Below, in pieces: positions 7,082 through 8,720 of a stretch of 8,720 nucleotides of DNA; the first letter of the stretch is position 1; every line of letters starts with the position of its first letter. Below the pieces are notes generated by a model. The model was given only the letters and a program-made list of their open reading frames with translations. It was not told where the DNA came from and ran no database searches. Source of the DNA: a bacterium. Its GTDB lineage: Bacteria > Bacillota_I > Bacilli_A > Mycoplasmatales > Mycoplasmoidaceae. The DNA lies in the NCBI GenBank assembly GCA_017394375.1, contig JAFPYV010000019.1:1-8720 (forward strand), given 5' to 3'. The position numbers were made by a program, and so were the translations under genes.

Positions 7082-7331
7082 ATTAATTTATTAACTACTA
7101 ATATTTTAACATAATCAGCGTTTTAGAATTGATGCTAACCAACCATATAATTATGCAAATTTTAATAGTTTGGTTATGCCATTTATTTGTTTTTCTAATT
7201 CCTTTATCTTAGTTTGAATGTAAATTAACAAACATTAAGCATTGACTAAAGACATTTATTATTTTTTTAAAAGCAATTACTTATGAGTAGAATTTATTTA
7301 CTTTTACTAACTACTAATTTAGATGACTTAT
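7082..7331. other. Intergenic region with a possible coiled-coil gene remnant
   Basis: No full gene is seen between the promoter at 7053-7081 and the stop at 7332. The one protein-like stretch is a 26-codon minus-strand frame (7231 to 7151, TTG to TAA) encoding QTKIKELEKQINGITKLLKF, which has heptad spacing like the neighbouring coiled-coil proteins. It has no plausible start signal. It may be a remnant of a lost copy or simply a chance reading of AT-rich DNA. No clear terminator for the gene ending at 7332 could be found here. Confidence 0.3.
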
Positions 7332-7598
7332 TTATTTTGATACAAGCCTATTTTCAGTGCCATATAGATGATCACTTAGATAGTCCAATTGGGAATGAAC
7401 TACTTCTAGTTCATCTTTTAATTTTTTAATTATATCTTCTAATGATTTAATTTTTCTTAACAGCAATTTGTAATCACTATATTTAACAAAGGATTGGGAA
7501 TCATTTACTTCATTGGTTTCATTATTAAGTGGAGAATTTTCAGTTACTAATCCGAGGTTAATTGTCTTTAAATTTGTGCGGTATTGAACTGCAAGCAT
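7332..7598 (-). CDS. Small coiled-coil protein (88 aa), function unknown
   Basis: The frame runs from ATG 7598 to TAA 7332-7334. Residues 1-38 are polar and Asn-rich, likely disordered. Residues about 40-76 form a coiled coil (YSDYKLLLRKIKSLEDIIKK, then LKDELEVVHSQLDYLSDHLY). Unlike the two coiled-coil genes downstream of it, it lacks an acidic tail. No good Shine-Dalgarno is visible, and the leader between it and the broken gene at 7656-8001 is only 57 bases, so the two may have shared a transcript. No known family is recognised. Confidence 0.65.
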   Translation of the reverse strand: MLAVQYRTNLKTINLGLVTENSPLNNETNEVNDSQSFVKYSDYKLLLRKIKSLEDIIKKLKDELEVVHSQLDYLSDHLYGTENRLVSK

Positions 7599-7655
7599 TT
7601 TTTATTCGATGGGCTTCTTTTATTTTTTTCAATTGCTTTTGAATCATAAATGTAT

Positions 7656-8001
7656 CTACTTTATATCTTTCTTAAATACCATTCCGTATTCTTGCATACT
7701 CATGGTATCTTCTCATCAATCTAGTAGTCTTGCTCCTCATTCAACTAATCATTTTCATAAAACTAATGAGAAGTCAATTGAAGTACTTTTTGCATCTTCA
7801 TTGATAGTGCATTCACATATGGCTTCATATTTACCTTGCAATTCATAAAATTTTCCTTGAATTGGGATTATTGCCATAATTATCATGTCAGCCAAAAACA
7901 ATGTTATAATTTGCAAACACTAGATGGTTTAATAAATCGCAAATATCAATTTAAGGTTTTCTTAAGTTATTTAATTTAGTAACGTATTCTTTTTTAGTCA
8001 T
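7656..8001 (-). pseudogene. Decayed gene, possibly a third member of the 6025-6474 family
   Basis: An ATG at 8001 with AGGA upstream opens a frame (MTKKEYVTKLNNLRKP) that hits TAA at 7953-7951. The same frame then continues protein-like: IDICDLLNHLVF, then ANYNIVFGWHDNYGNNP. Near 7870 the protein-like reading moves by one base into a frame that can also start at ATG 7877 (or 7886) and runs 73 aa to TAG 7658-7656 (MAIIPIQGKFYELQGKYEAI and on). That second part uses five UGA Trp codons within 15 codons, so it is invisible under the standard code. Joined, NY-x3-F-x-W-x3-YG-x7-FY resembles the block in the products of 6025-6474 and 4905-5291, and the later LVEW...WWED region loosely fits their LVLY...LYES. 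One stop and one frame change would thus have inactivated it. An intact 73-76 aa gene at 7656-7877/7886 is the alternative. Confidence 0.45.
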
Positions 8002-8059
8002 TATTAATTTTCCTGTTGTTAATAATAATTTACTATCATGATGATTGTTTTATTTTAAA

Positions 8060-8088
8060 TAACTAAATGTTAATTAATTATTTAGTTA
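8060..8088. repeat. Inverted repeat
   Basis: TAACTAAAT (8060-8068) is mirrored by ATTTAGTTA (8080-8088) across an 11-base AT-rich spacer. It lies between the end of the gene at 8175 and the start of the broken gene at 8001. It could be a weak terminator or a binding site, but neither strand has a good T run after the stem. Confidence 0.35.
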
Positions 8089-8174
8089 AATTTGATTAGT
8101 AATTTTTATTTACCTAAATATTCTTTATTAACCTTTTTATTAATTATTACTCATTTTTTTAATCATTACGCTTA

Positions 8175-8720
8175 TTAGTAATCACTTAAAAGTTTGATTC
8201 AATCATTACTTATTAATAGCCTATTAAAATCAATTAAATCAATTGATTTATCTTCAATTAGATTTAAACCAAAAGTCATGTTGCTTAAATCATCGTTGTA
8301 ATTAAGATTTAATTGCTCAGCTAATTTTCTTAGTTGCAAATATCCTGTCATGAAATGATTTAATCCTTTGGTAAGATTTTTAACCAATAAAGTATTTTTT
8401 ATTTTTTCATTTAGTTCTTTCTTAATACTTTTTAAGCATAAAATTTTTGCAAAATCCGTATCAACTAAGTTTTTAGTAATTAACAACGCTTTTTTAATTG
8501 ATAATTTACTTTGATCAACTTCTTCTAATTTGCTTGAGAGGCGATCAAAATAAAAATAATCTAATTTATAAAAAGTTATTCAATAATCATAAAATTCATA
8601 ATTTTTGCCTATTTTATCATACAGTTTATCAGCAACCAATGTGATTTCATTATTGTAAATTTGGATTAATTGATGGTTAAGTTCAAATAATTTATTTAAT
8701 TGGGTTAAATATTCTTGATA
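8175..8720 (-). CDS. Uncharacterised helical protein, 5' end outside window
   Basis: The frame is open from the window edge to TAA at 8175-8177 (181 codons seen), with UGA Trp codons at about 8580-8582 and 8199-8201. The second is only 8 codons before the true stop. The product is rich in Leu, Lys, Asn, Asp and Tyr and appears all-helical, with no signal peptide or membrane span in the visible part. The region around YDYWITFYKLDYFYFDRL is unusually rich in aromatic residues. The C-terminus ends NDWIKLLSDY. No family is recognised. It resembles the other unknown cytoplasmic proteins of this cluster in composition. The start codon and promoter are outside the window. Confidence 0.7.

Noticed and set aside
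7609..7848. Plus-strand open frame of 79 codons
   Set aside because: It is antisense to the protein-like UGA-rich minus-strand frame at 7656-7877. It is open mostly because UGA Trp codons of that frame appear as TCA on the plus strand.
8060..8088. Inverted repeat as a terminator
   Set aside because: It lacks a T run on either strand, so it is kept only as an inverted repeat.

Overview
The window reads as a Mollicutes (Mycoplasma/Ureaplasma-like) chromosome segment. It is very AT-rich, and several clear genes are intact only if UGA is read as tryptophan (genetic code 4). Under the standard code the MATE transporter breaks into four or more pieces, the endonuclease gene into two, and a small gene near 7.7 kb disappears. 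All genes except the DNA methyltransferase are on the minus strand.

Region 1 (1-581) holds the 5' part of an IS3-type transposase OrfA-like gene, the end of that insertion sequence, and a decayed second copy of the same end. Region 2 (582-2361) is a compact, convergent type II restriction-modification system of HhaI type. The methyltransferase is intact and follows M.HhaI almost residue for residue through its target-recognition region, so GCGC is the predicted site. The facing endonuclease gene matches the HhaI family at both ends but is split by a one-base frame change in a T7 tract (A7 on the plus strand, 1904-1910). Region 3 (2464-4638) is one long MATE-family efflux transporter with two large non-membrane insertions and its own terminator.

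Region 4 (about 4750-8720) is made of small genes with no recognised function. A three-gene operon (6474 to 4840) contains two paralogous helical proteins of about 150 aa flanking an unrelated 242-aa protein. Next come two short genes (73 and 82 aa), each a coiled coil followed by a strongly acidic tail, in a bicistronic unit with a recognisable promoter and terminator. Then a third coiled-coil protein (88 aa), a decayed gene that may be a third divergent copy of the 150-aa family, and finally a partial helical protein running off the window. Alternating small helical paralogs, coiled-coil/acidic proteins and broken copies suggest a fast-evolving, lineage-specific cluster.

The strongest items are the HhaI-like system with its broken or slippage-dependent endonuclease, and the uncharacterised paralog/coiled-coil cluster. 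No tRNA, rRNA or CRISPR array was seen. Family assignments rest on recalled family sequences and visible motifs, not on searches.
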